A DNA stretch of 64,000 nucleotides from Nocardia cyriacigeorgica (GCF_010868145.1 NZ_JAAGUY010000013.1:62001-126000); one strand, 5' to 3'. Shown: positions 1-8,888, counted from the first letter of the stretch. Numbers and translations: made by a program. The notes: generated by a model from the letters alone, not told the origin.

Positions 1-390
1 CACATGCACGATCTTCACCCCGCGCATCCAGGTGGCGGCCACGAACCCGGCGAGGTCGGTGGCGGCGCCGCCACCGAGACTGACGACGACGTCGTTGCGG
101 GTCAGCCCGATCCGGCCGAGCACTTCCCAGCAGAAACCGGCCACGGCCAGTTCTTTACCGGCTTCGGCGTCGGGGATCTCGATGCGGTGTGCGTCGATCC
201 CGGTGTCGGCCAGCGCCTTACGCACCACCTCGGCCGTTTCGGCCAGCGGCGGCTGATGGAAGATCGCGACCGTGCGCACGCCGGAACCACTGCCGGTGAC
301 CGACTCGACGAGCTCGCCGAGCAAACCGCGGCCGATGATCACCGGATACGGGTCGGCGGTGCGGACCTGGATGCGACTCGGCTCTGTCAC
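1..390 (-). CDS. aroB: 3-dehydroquinate synthase, N-terminal part (runs off the window)
   Basis: AroB converts DAHP to 3-dehydroquinate, the second step of the shikimate pathway, using NAD and a divalent metal. The first 130 codons are present. Translation from the GTG at 390 gives a Rossmann-type N-terminus, with the NAD-binding stretch VVVSLGGGAATDLAGFVAAT near residues 103-122. The start overlaps the aroK stop by four bases (GTGA), which supports both the start and translational coupling. The gene continues beyond base 1, so the metal-binding C-terminal domain is not visible. It is the last visible gene of an aroC-aroK-aroB run on the minus strand. Confidence 0.95.
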   Translation of the reverse strand, partial: MTEPSRIQVRTADPYPVIIGRGLLGELVESVTGSGSGVRTVAIFHQPPLAETAEVVRKALADTGIDAHRIEIPDAEAGKELAVAGFCWEVLGRIGLTRNDVVVSLGGGAATDLAGFVAATWMRGVKIVHV

Positions 391-1271
391 GTGCTCTGCT
401 CCGATTCTGTGCGTTCTTGTTGTGTGCGTGCGCGTGCGCGAGCCCGGCGAGCCCTGGCGCGGCGTGATCGACCGCTCGAGGAGGTGTTCGCGGCGGTTGC
501 GTTCTGGCCGGTGGCAGCCGTGCCCGACTGCCCGGTAGTGGTGCCGGACTGCCCGGTGGTGACCGTGCCGGACTGCTCGGTTGTCCCGTTCTGTCCGTTT
601 GCGGCTGCCTGCGCGGCTTTGCGGGCCGCTGCCCGTGCTCGAGATCGGCGGCGGGCCCTGGATCTGCTGCTGCCCTGCGGTGTGGTGGCGCGCGGCACCC
701 GGTTCTGTGGCTCCGCGGTGTCGGCTGCGGCCGGTCGCACCGATTCCAGCGCCAGCTTGCCAAGGATCATCTTCACCACTCGGCCGGGGCTGCGCCCATC
801 GGTGCGCACCCGAACGGTCGCGACCTCCCGATAGAGCGGACGGCGGCGGCGCATCAGCTCGCGGTATTTGGCGCCGGGATCGGTACCGTTGAGCAGTGGA
901 CGGGCATTGCTCGTCCCGGTGCGCCGAAGTCCTTCGGCCACACTGATTTCCAGGTACACCACGGTGCGGTCGCGCAGCAGGGCCCTTGTGTTCTCCGAGA
1001 GCACCGCGCCGCCACCGAGCGACACCACGCCCGGTTCGTCGAGAATCGCGCGGCGAACCACCCGCTCCTCGATCTTGCGGAACTCCTCCTCGCCGTCGGT
1101 GGCGAAGATGTCTGCGATGCTGCGCCCGGTCTCGCGTTCGATCCCTGCGTCGGTGTCGTACAACTCGACCCCGAGTTCGCGGGCGAGCTTGCGGCCGATC
1201 GTCGATTTACCTGCCCCGGGAGGTCCGACCAGCACCACGCGCGGAGCGCGCGGGTCGGCCTGGGAGATCAT
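387..1271 (-). CDS. aroK: Shikimate kinase with a long repetitive, arginine-rich C-terminal tail
   Basis: AroK phosphorylates shikimate at the 3-hydroxyl with ATP. The catalytic domain is about residues 1-178: Walker A GPPGAGKST near residues 16-24, the shikimate-binding DTDAGIE segment at 39-45, and SLGGGAV at 84-90. The ATG at 1271 overlaps the aroC stop by four bases. Shikimate kinases are usually about 170-200 residues, but this protein has 294. Residues 180-294 form a low-complexity tail: a basic SRSRARRRSRARAAARKAA block, then GQSGT/GQNGT-type repeats, then a second Arg-rich block and an acidic end. The repeats are also visible in the DNA as tandem 15-24 base units near 528-590. The tail is open to the stop codon and overlaps aroB normally, so it looks like real coding sequence. 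Confidence 0.95.
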   Translation of the reverse strand: MISQADPRAPRVVLVGPPGAGKSTIGRKLARELGVELYDTDAGIERETGRSIADIFATDGEEEFRKIEERVVRRAILDEPGVVSLGGGAVLSENTRALLRDRTVVYLEISVAEGLRRTGTSNARPLLNGTDPGAKYRELMRRRRPLYREVATVRVRTDGRSPGRVVKMILGKLALESVRPAAADTAEPQNRVPRATTPQGSSRSRARRRSRARAAARKAAQAAANGQNGTTEQSGTVTTGQSGTTTGQSGTAATGQNATAANTSSSGRSRRARARRARARARTQQERTESEQST

Positions 1272-2494
1272 CGCGCCCGACTGTCCGCGTCGGTCGGCGC
1301 CACATGCGGACGGGAGCTGATGCGCTTGACGTAGCTGGTGACGTTGTCGGTGATCTCGGCAATCGAATCGCCGCCGAACTTCTCCAGCGCCGCCTGCGCG
1401 ATCACCAGCGCCACCATCGATTCGGCAACCACACCCGCGGCGGGTACCGCGCACACATCGGAGCGCTGATGGATCGCCACAGCCTCCTCGCCGCTGCTCA
1501 TGTCGACCGTCGACAGCGCACGCGGCACCGTGGAGATCGGCTTCATCGCAGCACGCACCCGCAGTGCTTCGCCGTTGGTCATACCGCCCTCGAGGCCTCC
1601 GGCGTGGTTGGTCGAGCGCAGCACACCGTCGGGGCCGGGCCGCATCTCGTCGTGCGCTTGGCTGCCGCGGCGCCGCGCGGTCTCGAAACCGTCGCCCACC
1701 TCGACGCCCTTGATCGCCTGGATGCCCATGAGCGCGGCAGCCAATCGGGAGTCGAGCCGGTTCTCGCCGCTGGTGAACGAGCCGAGGCCGACTGGAAGGC
1801 CCTCAACGACCACCTCGACCACACCACCGAGAGTGTCGCCGTCCTTTTTGGCTGCCTCGATCTCGGCGATCATGGCCGCTTCGGCGTCGGCGTCGAAGGC
1901 GCGCACCGGGCTGGCGTCGATCGCGTCCAGATCGGCCGCGGTCGGGGTGTGGCCGGTGGTGTTGGCAGCGGTGCCGATCGAGATCACGTGCGAGACGACC
2001 TCGACCCCGAAGGCCTGGCGCAGGAAGGAACGCGCCACCGTGCCTGCCGCGACACGGGCCGCGGTCTCGCGGGCGCTGGCGCGCTCCAGAACCGGACGGG
2101 CGTCCTCGAAGCCGTACTTGAGCATGCCCGAATAGTCGGCGTGACCGGGACGGGGGCGAGTGAGCGGGGCATTGCGGGCCAGATCGGCGAGCTCGGCCGG
2201 ATCAACCGGATCGGCGGACATGACAGTGGTCCACTTCGGCCATTCGGAGTTGGCGACCTCGATGGCGACCGGGCCACCCATGGTGCGGCCGTGGCGCACA
2301 CCGCCGACAATGGTGACCTTGTCGGCCTCGAACTTCATCCGGGCGCCGCGCCCGTACCCGAGGCGTCGACGCGCCAACTGTGCGGAGATCTCGTCCGACG
2401 TCACCTCGACCCCGGCCACCATGCCCTCGACGATGGCGACGAGAGCGGGACCATGGGATTCTCCAGCAGTTATCCAGCGCAGCACGCCGTCCAT
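1268..2494 (-). CDS. aroC: Chorismate synthase
   Basis: AroC makes chorismate from EPSP, the last step of the common aromatic pathway, using reduced FMN. The 408-residue protein begins MDGVLRWITAGESHGPAL, the conserved chorismate synthase opening, and carries the RPGHADYSG signature and DMSSGEE further in. An upstream in-frame start at 2548 would add 18 residues unlike the family, so the ATG at 2494 is preferred. It overlaps aroK by four bases and is the first gene of the aro run. The prepilin-peptidase gene ends 87 bases upstream on the same strand. Confidence 0.97.
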   Translation of the reverse strand: MDGVLRWITAGESHGPALVAIVEGMVAGVEVTSDEISAQLARRRLGYGRGARMKFEADKVTIVGGVRHGRTMGGPVAIEVANSEWPKWTTVMSADPVDPAELADLARNAPLTRPRPGHADYSGMLKYGFEDARPVLERASARETAARVAAGTVARSFLRQAFGVEVVSHVISIGTAANTTGHTPTAADLDAIDASPVRAFDADAEAAMIAEIEAAKKDGDTLGGVVEVVVEGLPVGLGSFTSGENRLDSRLAAALMGIQAIKGVEVGDGFETARRRGSQAHDEMRPGPDGVLRSTNHAGGLEGGMTNGEALRVRAAMKPISTVPRALSTVDMSSGEEAVAIHQRSDVCAVPAAGVVAESMVALVIAQAALEKFGGDSIAEITDNVTSYVKRISSRPHVAPTDADSRAR

Positions 2495-2581
2495 CTTCCC
2501 ATGTGGACGCTCCCGGATGGGAAACCGGTCCGCCGTGATCAGCGGCACCCTCCTCGCCTGCGCGGAATGGTTGCCGCGCGG

Positions 2582-3112
2582 TCACCCGAACGCCACCGCC
2601 AGCAGCGTCGCCGCGCACATCGACGGGCCGTGCGGCACGATGACCGGGTCGGCGCCGATCGGTCGCGTCGGTGCGCGCACACGCCGCCACGGGGTCGCAC
2701 TCCGGACCGATCCGGTCGACCGCCTTGCTGATGTGGACACCAACGGGTCGGCACAGACGGATCCCGAGAGCGCGGCGAGACCCGCGACCGCGGTCAACGC
2801 CGGTGCCACCACCGCGGCCCAGGCCCAGGCCTGCCCGCCGCTCATGCCCGCCGCCGCACCCAGCCCGACGGCGAGTTTGACGTCACCGGCCCCGAAAGCC
2901 GCCGGCGACACCAGATGCACCACGAGATATACAACGGTGAGCAGGGCCGCCCCCGAGGCAGCCGCGGCGAACCGGCCCGTACCCAGCGCAAAGATGAGGA
3001 TGACGACGGCCCCGGGCGCGGTGAGCAGGTCGGGGAGACGACGTGACCGGATGTCGCTGATACTCAACGCGATACACCACGCGCCGAGCACGAGGAACGC
3101 GAATATCTCCAT
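2582..3112 (-). CDS. Type IV prepilin peptidase (A24 family), short actinobacterial form
   Basis: A24 peptidases are membrane aspartic proteases that cleave the leader of type IV pilins and Tad/Flp pilins. The 176-residue protein is a chain of hydrophobic segments. The first aspartate is D20 in SISDIRSRRLPD and the second is D77 in the diagnostic GAGD motif (residues 74-77). The N-terminal cysteine-rich methyltransferase domain of large PilD enzymes is absent, as usual in actinobacteria. The C-terminus keeps the PHGPSM motif before a last hydrophobic stretch. A hydrophilic loop of about 35 residues (115-150), rich in Arg and Ser, precedes that motif and is longer than I would expect. No pilin or secretion genes lie nearby; in mycobacteria a peptidase of this family also sits next to aroC. 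Confidence 0.85.
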   Translation of the reverse strand: MEIFAFLVLGAWCIALSISDIRSRRLPDLLTAPGAVVILIFALGTGRFAAAASGAALLTVVYLVVHLVSPAAFGAGDVKLAVGLGAAAGMSGGQAWAWAAVVAPALTAVAGLAALSGSVCADPLVSTSARRSTGSVRSATPWRRVRAPTRPIGADPVIVPHGPSMCAATLLAVAFG

Positions 3113-3246
3113 CTATCGACAGTGACGTACCGGCCGACGGCGTGATGCCCCCGCAGGCCGGGTTGTGGACAGCCGCCTCTGCTGTGAACACCCATAGTTT
3201 CGGAGGCAACGCGACCGGCGCTTGATGCGAATGAGGTGTCCGTCGA

Positions 3247-3927
3247 TCAGAAAGACAGCCCCGCGGCGAGCCGGTCGAGTGCCTCGTCGAAGATCGGAAC
3301 TACTTCGAGGTCGGGATCCTCTACCCAGCGGCGCATGAAGCCAAGCGCGATTCCCACGACAGCGCTGGTGAACCAGGTGATCTCCGGATCGTTGGCCGCG
3401 CGGCCGGTCTGGTGGGTGATCTGCTCGGCGATCGCGCGCTCCATGGTCATCAGGTTGGTCAGCGTGGCGCCGCGCAGGCCCGGTTCGGTCAGCATGAGCC
3501 GGGTACGTCTCCTGCCGAGCTCCATATCGGCTTGCGACATCGAGGCGGTCACCGAGTGCAGGGCAGCGCGCAACGATTCCACGACGGTCGAATCGGCGGG
3601 CTGCTCCGCGAGTTCGGTGAAGAAGACGTTGTCGAACTCGTCGGTGATGACCAGATCTTCTTTGGTGGCGAAATAGCGGTACACGGTGCTCGGGGCGACC
3701 TCGGCCGCCGCCGCGACAGCCTCCACAGTGGTGGCGTCGTATCCGTTGGCCTCGAACAAATCCATGGCGTGGCGCTGAATGGCCGCGGCCGTTCTGGCCT
3801 TCTTGAGCTCGCGGAGCCCGCGTGCTGGTTTCGCCGCACCGGTCGCCGGTTTCGCCCGGCCGGCTGACGGCCCGAGGGAAGGCTTTCCGGCGTCCCCGGA
3901 TTGCTGATCTCGGACCGACGACCTCAC
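3247..3927 (-). CDS. TetR-family transcriptional regulator of the MMPL exporter
   Basis: This is a one-component repressor with an N-terminal helix-turn-helix: TTVEAVAAAAEVAPSTVYRYFATKEDLV is the typical TetR recognition region. An atypical 45-residue basic and Ala/Lys-rich stretch precedes it. A TTG at 3939 would lie directly against the AGGAAG, so the GTG at 3927 with GAGG six bases upstream is the better start (226 residues). The MMPL gene ends 22 bases upstream on the same strand, so the two form one transcript. The dyad in front of the MMPL gene is its likely operator, giving autoregulation. Confidence 0.85.
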   Translation of the reverse strand: MRSSVRDQQSGDAGKPSLGPSAGRAKPATGAAKPARGLRELKKARTAAAIQRHAMDLFEANGYDATTVEAVAAAAEVAPSTVYRYFATKEDLVITDEFDNVFFTELAEQPADSTVVESLRAALHSVTASMSQADMELGRRRTRLMLTEPGLRGATLTNLMTMERAIAEQITHQTGRAANDPEITWFTSAVVGIALGFMRRWVEDPDLEVVPIFDEALDRLAAGLSF

Positions 3928-3949
3928 CGTGTACCTCAACTTCCTGTGA

Positions 3950-6187
3950 TCAACTCCGCGGATGCGCCTGCTTCGATTCTGCTACAGCGACCTCGGCCAC
4001 CGTTGGTACCTCGCCAGGTGCTGCGGTCTGTGACGTGGCGGGCTCGCCCGAGGCGCCGTCGTCGAGCCGTCGGCCCTCCACATCCACCTCCGGCAGCAGA
4101 CGATCGAGCCACCCCGGCAGCCACCACCCGTACTTGCCGAGCAGCGACATCGTCGCAGGGACCAGCGTCATCCTGACCAGGAACGCATCGAAGAGCACCG
4201 CGGCCGCGAGTGCGAATCCGAAGGACTGCACCATGGGCGTCGCCGAGAACAGGAACCCGGCGAAAACACTGATCATGATGATCGCGGCGGCGGTGACCAC
4301 GCGAGCGCCCGCGGCGAAACCGTCGATGATCGCGACGTCGGTGCTCTCCCCGCGCAGGTGCTCTTCACGCATCCGGGTCACCAGGAATACCTGGTAGTCC
4401 ATCGCCAGCCCGAACACCATGCCGATCAACACCACCGGCAGCAGATTCACGATGAGCCCGGAGGAATGCACGCCGAGCAGATCGTTGAGCCATCCCCACT
4501 GGAACACCGCCACCACCATGCCGAAGGTGGCGGCGACGCTGAGCAGGAATCCCGCGGCGGCCACCAGCGGTACCAACACCGAGCGGAAGACCAGGATCAG
4601 CAGGAGAAAGGCCAGCCCGCCGACCAGAGCGAGGTAGGGCAGGAGGGCAGCGCGCAGTTTCGCCGAGGAATCGATATCGATCGCGGTCTGACCGGTGACC
4701 ATCACTCTGGCGTCACCCGGCAGCGCGGCGCCTCCGGCCTCGGTGCGGATGGCGTCGAGGGCATCCTCGGTGCCGGCGTCGGTCGGCCCGTGTTCAGGGA
4801 CGACCGCCAGCAGCGCAGTGCCGCCGGAGGAGTCGAAGACCGGTGGTGCGACCGCCGCGACGCCCTCGAGGCTGTCGATGATCGCGCGCACCCTGGCCGC
4901 CGCCGTCGCGGCGTCACCCTCGGCACCCGCGTCGACGACAACAGTGAGCGGGCCGTTGACTCCCGGACCGAATCCGTCGGCGATCAGGTCGTATGCCTTG
5001 CGCTGGGTGGTGTCCGCCGGCGCGGTGCCGTCATCGGGGAAGCCGAGCCGAAGTCCGAGTACTGGGATCGCGGCGAGCAGCAGAACCGTTGTCGCGCCGA
5101 GCAATACCGCTAGACGATGCGTGACGACGAATCCCGCCCATCGCCTGCCCATCGGCACCCGCGCCGCAACCGCGACCCGCTGTGGCCTGCGGACCCGCAC
5201 CAGCCGCTCACCGGCCAAGCCCATCAGCGCGGGCAGCAGCGTCAACGCCGCGAGCACCGCCATGGCGACGGTGAACGCCGCGGCAACACCGACCTGGGTG
5301 AGTGCGGGAATCCCGACCACCGACAAACCGGCCAGCGCGATGATCACGGTGAGCCCCGCGAACAACACCGCGGCCCCGGCCCGGCCGACCGCCTGGCCCG
5401 CCGCCTCCGGCCGGTCGTATCCGGCCGCCGCGAGCTGGCGGTAGCGCAGGATGATGAACAGCGAGTAGTCGATCGCGACGGCGATCCCCAGCATCAACGC
5501 CAGCGCCGAGGTATCGGTATTCAGATCCGTGAATCCGCTGGCCGCGGTGATTCCCGCCAGCCCGACGGTGAGCGCTGCGGAAGCCACTACCAGTGGCAAT
5601 CCGGCCGCGAGCAGTGATCCGAGGGTGATCAGCAGAACCACAGCGGCGACCAGGACACCGATGGCCTCACCCGCACCCTCGTCGGGGGCCGCCGCCGCGT
5701 CTCCGCCGGCCTCGGCGGCCAATCCGGCCTGGCGCGCCGTGGTGAGCGCATCGGCGACGGCGTCGCGATCGGCGTCCGAGAGTTCTTCCCTGCCGACGCG
5801 ATAGGACACCTCCAGCAGGCCGGTCCGCCCGTCCGGTGCGATCGCGCCCTCGCCGAGTTCGCTCACCTGCGCAACGTGCGGGCCGGCGCCGAGCTGGTCG
5901 CGAACCTGTTCCACTGCTTGCGACGCATCGCCGAGCCGGGTGCCCTCGGGCGCGACCAGCACCACGCGCGCCACCGCGCCGTTCGCGGCGACGTCGGGGA
6001 ACCGTTGCGTCATCACATCGATCGCCCGCTGCGATTCGGTGCCGGGCACCGTGAACGAATCCGACGTCGGCCCGGACAGCACGGCCGCGCCCGCGATCGC
6101 CCCTGCGAGCACCGCGAGCCACAGCACAACGACCGCGCCGCGGCGGCGAAAGCACGAGACCCCGAGCCGATAGAGCAGCACTGACAT
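3950..6187 (-). CDS. MMPL-family (RND-type) membrane transporter
   Basis: MMPL proteins are proton-driven inner-membrane exporters of lipids or drugs. The 745-residue protein has a first membrane helix at the N-terminus, an extracytoplasmic domain, a block of helices including IAVAIDYSLFIILRYR, a second hydrophilic domain, and a second block with VFGLAMDYQVFLVTRMREEH. The paired (I/M)DYxxFxxxR motifs, about residues 245 and 600, are the MMPL proton-relay signature. The cytoplasmic C-terminus is hydrophilic. The ATG at 6187 has AGGTGG eight bases upstream and is preferred over the GTG at 6199. A co-transcribed TetR gene and upstream operator suggest ligand-inducible efflux. No lipid-biosynthetic partner is adjacent, so the substrate is unknown. 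Confidence 0.92.
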   Translation of the reverse strand: MSVLLYRLGVSCFRRRGAVVVLWLAVLAGAIAGAAVLSGPTSDSFTVPGTESQRAIDVMTQRFPDVAANGAVARVVLVAPEGTRLGDASQAVEQVRDQLGAGPHVAQVSELGEGAIAPDGRTGLLEVSYRVGREELSDADRDAVADALTTARQAGLAAEAGGDAAAAPDEGAGEAIGVLVAAVVLLITLGSLLAAGLPLVVASAALTVGLAGITAASGFTDLNTDTSALALMLGIAVAIDYSLFIILRYRQLAAAGYDRPEAAGQAVGRAGAAVLFAGLTVIIALAGLSVVGIPALTQVGVAAAFTVAMAVLAALTLLPALMGLAGERLVRVRRPQRVAVAARVPMGRRWAGFVVTHRLAVLLGATTVLLLAAIPVLGLRLGFPDDGTAPADTTQRKAYDLIADGFGPGVNGPLTVVVDAGAEGDAATAAARVRAIIDSLEGVAAVAPPVFDSSGGTALLAVVPEHGPTDAGTEDALDAIRTEAGGAALPGDARVMVTGQTAIDIDSSAKLRAALLPYLALVGGLAFLLLILVFRSVLVPLVAAAGFLLSVAATFGMVVAVFQWGWLNDLLGVHSSGLIVNLLPVVLIGMVFGLAMDYQVFLVTRMREEHLRGESTDVAIIDGFAAGARVVTAAAIIMISVFAGFLFSATPMVQSFGFALAAAVLFDAFLVRMTLVPATMSLLGKYGWWLPGWLDRLLPEVDVEGRRLDDGASGEPATSQTAAPGEVPTVAEVAVAESKQAHPRS

Positions 6188-6202
6188 AGGAGACACCACC
6201 TA

Positions 6203-6240
6203 TTTGAGAGTGAACTATTAAATCGGAGTGTACTCCCAAA
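6203..6240. promoter_or_regulatory. Palindromic operator upstream of the MMPL-TetR operon
   Basis: A 38-base imperfect inverted repeat runs from TTTGAGAGTGAAC to GTGTACTCCCAAA. Each half itself contains a small dyad (AGTGAACT and GGAGTGTACTCC). The stretch is AT-rich compared with its surroundings and lies 16 bases before the MMPL start codon, where a repressor would block transcription. The downstream TetR protein is the natural candidate. Confidence 0.65.
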
Positions 6241-6288
6241 CTGTGTTCGAATGTCGGGCCTGCCCCATGACGGCGGTAGTTTTGATCC

Positions 6289-7416
6289 ATGTCTGCTGAT
6301 GCTGCGGGGCTGCGGCCCGACTACGCGGCCCGTCGCGGCGCGCTGCGGAGTCTGCTGGTGGAGAACGAGATCGACGGATTACTGGTCACCGACCTGATCA
6401 ACATCAGGTATCTGACCGGCTTCACCGGTTCGAACGCCGCGCTGCTTGTGTCGTCGTGGGACTCCCACGGCGCCGAGGATCACACCGTCATCGGGACCGA
6501 CGGCAGATACCGCACGCAGGTCGCCGAACAGGTGCCGGATCTGCGCGCCGAAATCGTGCGTGCCAGCACCCGTCGAGTGGTGGAACTGGCGGGGGAGTGG
6601 CAGGTCGGCCGGGTCGGCTACGAAAGCCACGTGGTCACCGTCGATGAGCATCGCGGCTTCGAGGAACTCGGCACCGGCCTCGAGCTGGTCGCCACTCCGG
6701 CACTCGTGGAGCAGCTGCGCACCATCAAGGACGCCTACGAGGTGGATCGGCTGCGCGCGGCATGCGCGGTCGGTGACGCAGCCCTGGCCACCCTGCTCGA
6801 ACGGGGCGCCCTGCGCCCCGGGCGCACCGAACGTCAAGTCGCCCGCGATCTGGAATGGGCGATGTTCGAACACGGCGGTGACGCCGTCGCCTTCGAGACC
6901 ATCGTCGCCGCCGGCGCGAATTCGGCTGTCCCGCATCACCGTCCGACCGATGCCGTGCTCGCCACCGGCGATTTCGTCAAGCTCGACTTCGGTGCCGTCG
7001 TCGGTGGTTACCACTCCGATATGACCCGCACCCTGGTGCTCGGTCCGCCGACCGACTGGCAGCGCGAGGTCTACGCGCTGGTCAAGGAATCGCAGCGGGC
7101 AGGCCGGGAAGCGTTGCGGCCGGGTGTGCCGGTCGCCGACGTGGACGCCGCGGCCCGCGCGGTGATCGACGCCGCAGGCCACGGCGCGCTGTTCGTGCAC
7201 GGGCTCGGACACGGCGTGGGACTGCGTATCCACGAAGCACCCGGAATCGCGAAAGCGGGCACGGGTACACTGCTGTCTGGCGTGGCGGTGACCGTCGAAC
7301 CAGGTGTGTACTTTCCCGGCCGCGGCGGGGTCCGGATCGAGGACACGCTCGTGGTGCGCGAAGGGGGCCCTGAACTGCTCACCCGCACCAGCAAAGACCT
7401 GACCGTCGTCGAGTGA
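6289..7416 (+). CDS. pepQ: Xaa-Pro dipeptidase/aminopeptidase, M24 family
   Basis: This cytoplasmic metallopeptidase removes residues from peptides with proline at position two. The 375-residue protein has a creatinase-like N-terminal domain (NIRYLTGFTGSNAAL) and a pita-bread catalytic domain. Metal ligands are visible as Asp in KLDFG, Asp in HSDMTRT, His in GLGHGVGL, Glu in TVEPGVYF and Glu in VRIEDT. A TAGTTT hexamer lies six bases before the ATG, which would give a leaderless or nearly leaderless mRNA. The gene precedes efp and nusB, the same order seen in mycobacteria. Confidence 0.95.
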   Translation: MSADAAGLRPDYAARRGALRSLLVENEIDGLLVTDLINIRYLTGFTGSNAALLVSSWDSHGAEDHTVIGTDGRYRTQVAEQVPDLRAEIVRASTRRVVELAGEWQVGRVGYESHVVTVDEHRGFEELGTGLELVATPALVEQLRTIKDAYEVDRLRAACAVGDAALATLLERGALRPGRTERQVARDLEWAMFEHGGDAVAFETIVAAGANSAVPHHRPTDAVLATGDFVKLDFGAVVGGYHSDMTRTLVLGPPTDWQREVYALVKESQRAGREALRPGVPVADVDAAARAVIDAAGHGALFVHGLGHGVGLRIHEAPGIAKAGTGTLLSGVAVTVEPGVYFPGRGGVRIEDTLVVREGGPELLTRTSKDLTVVE

Positions 7417-7451
7417 CGCCGGTCGCCGAGAACCGAGGAGATCCGAAGACA

Positions 7452-8015
7452 GTGGCGGACACCAGCGACTTCAAGAACGGCCTCGTGCTGAAGATCGACA
7501 ATCAGCTCCAGCAGATCGTCGAATTCCAGCACGTCAAGCCGGGCAAGGGCCCCGCGTTCGTGCGGACCAAGCTGAAGAACGTTGTCTCCGGCAAGGTCGT
7601 CGACAAGACGTTCAACGCTGGCGTGAAGGTCGAAACCGCGACCGTCGACCGTCGCGATATGACCTACCTGTATCACGACGGCTCGGACTACATCTTCATG
7701 GATGGCGAGACCTACGACCAGATCCACCTGGGTGAGGCCACCGTCGGCAAGGCCGGTGGCTTCCTGCTGGAGAACATGGGCGTCCAGATCGCCATGTACG
7801 AGGGCGAGGCACTGTTCATCGAGCTCCCTGTCTCCATCGAGGTCGCGGTCACCCACACCGAGCCGGGCCTGCAGGGCGATCGCTCCAGCGCGGGCACCAA
7901 GCCCGCCACCATCGAGACCGGTGCCGAGGTGCAGGTCCCGCTGTTCATCAATGTGGGTGACAAGCTGAAGATCGACACCCGCGACGGCAGCTACATCAGC
8001 CGCGTCAACTCCTGA
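7452..8015 (+). CDS. efp: Translation elongation factor P
   Basis: EF-P binds ribosomes stalled at polyproline and stimulates peptide-bond formation. The GTG at 7452, preceded by GAGGAG, gives 187 residues, the standard length. The product begins MADTSDFKNGLVLKID and contains the three beta-barrel domains, with the domain I loop reading KPGKGPAFVRTKLKN. The tip residue is Lys, between the two glycines of PGKGP. The gene follows pepQ by 35 bases and nusB starts 7 bases after its stop. The many proline-rich proteins encoded here, including the serpin tail, are plausible clients. Confidence 0.97.
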   Translation: MADTSDFKNGLVLKIDNQLQQIVEFQHVKPGKGPAFVRTKLKNVVSGKVVDKTFNAGVKVETATVDRRDMTYLYHDGSDYIFMDGETYDQIHLGEATVGKAGGFLLENMGVQIAMYEGEALFIELPVSIEVAVTHTEPGLQGDRSSAGTKPATIETGAEVQVPLFINVGDKLKIDTRDGSYISRVNS

Positions 8016-8021
8016 CGCCGG

Positions 8022-8531
8022 ATGGCGGACCAGCCCGCGGAGAAGAAACCCGCATTCAAGAAGCTCGGCGCACGCCACAAGGCGCGGCGTCGCGCGGTGG
8101 ATCTGCTGTTCGAAGCGGAGGCCCGCGATATCGACCCCGCCGATCTGATCGACGAGCGGATCGAACTGTCGGCCAGTGACCAGGCGGTCGCGCCGGTGCA
8201 TGCCTACACCCGCACCTTGGTCGAGGGCGTCGCCGACGATCTGGACCGGGTCGATGGCACCATCGAGTCCTATCTGCAGGACTGGACGCTGTCGCGGCTG
8301 CCCGCCGTGGACCGTGCCATCCTGCGGATCGCGGTATGGGAGCTGTTCCACGCCAACGACGTGCCCCCGGTGGTGGCGGTCGATGAGGCGGTGGAACTGG
8401 CCAAGGAGCTGTCCACCGACGACTCGCCGTCATTCGTGAACGGCGTGCTCGGCCAGGTGGTGCTGGTGGCGCCGCAGGTGCGCGCCGCCGCCGCGGCCAC
8501 CCGCGCGCCGCGCCCCGACCCGGAGCAGTGA
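8022..8531 (+). CDS. nusB: Transcription antitermination factor NusB
   Basis: NusB, with NusE, binds the boxA RNA element and promotes antitermination of rRNA transcription. The 169-residue protein has the all-helical NusB fold: the basic N-terminus KKLGARHKARRRAVDLLFEAE, then LSRLPAVDRAILRIAVWEL and PSFVNGVLG. The C-terminus carries an Ala/Pro/Arg tail. It is tightly spaced after efp and its TGA overlaps the next ATG (TGATG), so coupled expression is likely. Confidence 0.96.
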   Translation: MADQPAEKKPAFKKLGARHKARRRAVDLLFEAEARDIDPADLIDERIELSASDQAVAPVHAYTRTLVEGVADDLDRVDGTIESYLQDWTLSRLPAVDRAILRIAVWELFHANDVPPVVAVDEAVELAKELSTDDSPSFVNGVLGQVVLVAPQVRAAAAATRAPRPDPEQ

Positions 8532-8788
8532 TGCACAAATACCTGGTCATGGTCATGCGCACGCCCAGCTTCGACCCTGCCGTCGTCGAACCGCACAAGC
8601 AGTTCCTCGCCGAACTGCGCGACAAGGGCATGCTGCAAGAGACCGGCCGATTCACCGACGGCACCGGCGGCGCCTACATAGTGCTGGCCGAATCGCTGGA
8701 CCAGGCACGCGAGATCGTGTTCACCGATCCGGTGCACACCACCGGCGCGTCTGAGGTCACGGTGTACGAATGGGAGATCACCGGCTGA
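8531..8788 (+). CDS. YciI-family small protein
   Basis: The 85-residue protein begins MHKYLVMVMRTPSFDPAVV and has the alpha-beta YciI/muconolactone-isomerase-like fold pattern, including HKQFLAELRDKGML and the glycine-rich FTDGTGGAYIVLAES. YciI proteins are small putative enzymes of mostly unknown substrate. The ATG shares one base with the nusB stop, so it belongs to the pepQ-efp-nusB transcript. A strong hairpin follows its stop by 23 bases. Confidence 0.85.
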   Translation: MHKYLVMVMRTPSFDPAVVEPHKQFLAELRDKGMLQETGRFTDGTGGAYIVLAESLDQAREIVFTDPVHTTGASEVTVYEWEITG

Positions 8789-8811
8789 GGTTGCCGGTGG
8801 ATACCAGACCA

Positions 8812-8847
8812 CGGTCCCGGTCGCGACGTAGTTCGCGGCCGGGACCG
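8812..8847. terminator. Strong hairpin between convergent YciI and serpin genes
   Basis: The arms CGGTCCCGGTCGCGA and TCGCGGCCGGGACCG form a 15-pair stem with one G-U pair and a six-base loop. No T tract follows on either strand. Its position between two convergent genes fits a bidirectional terminator. Confidence 0.75.
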
Positions 8848-8888
8848 CGTCATATCCAGGGCATCTCGCCGAGCGAGCGATCCCGCGA

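Noticed and set aside
2582..3112. Frameshift suspected in the prepilin peptidase because of the long Arg/Ser loop
   Set aside because: The conserved PHGPSM motif and final helix are in the same frame as the GAGD motif, so the gene is probably intact with a longer loop.
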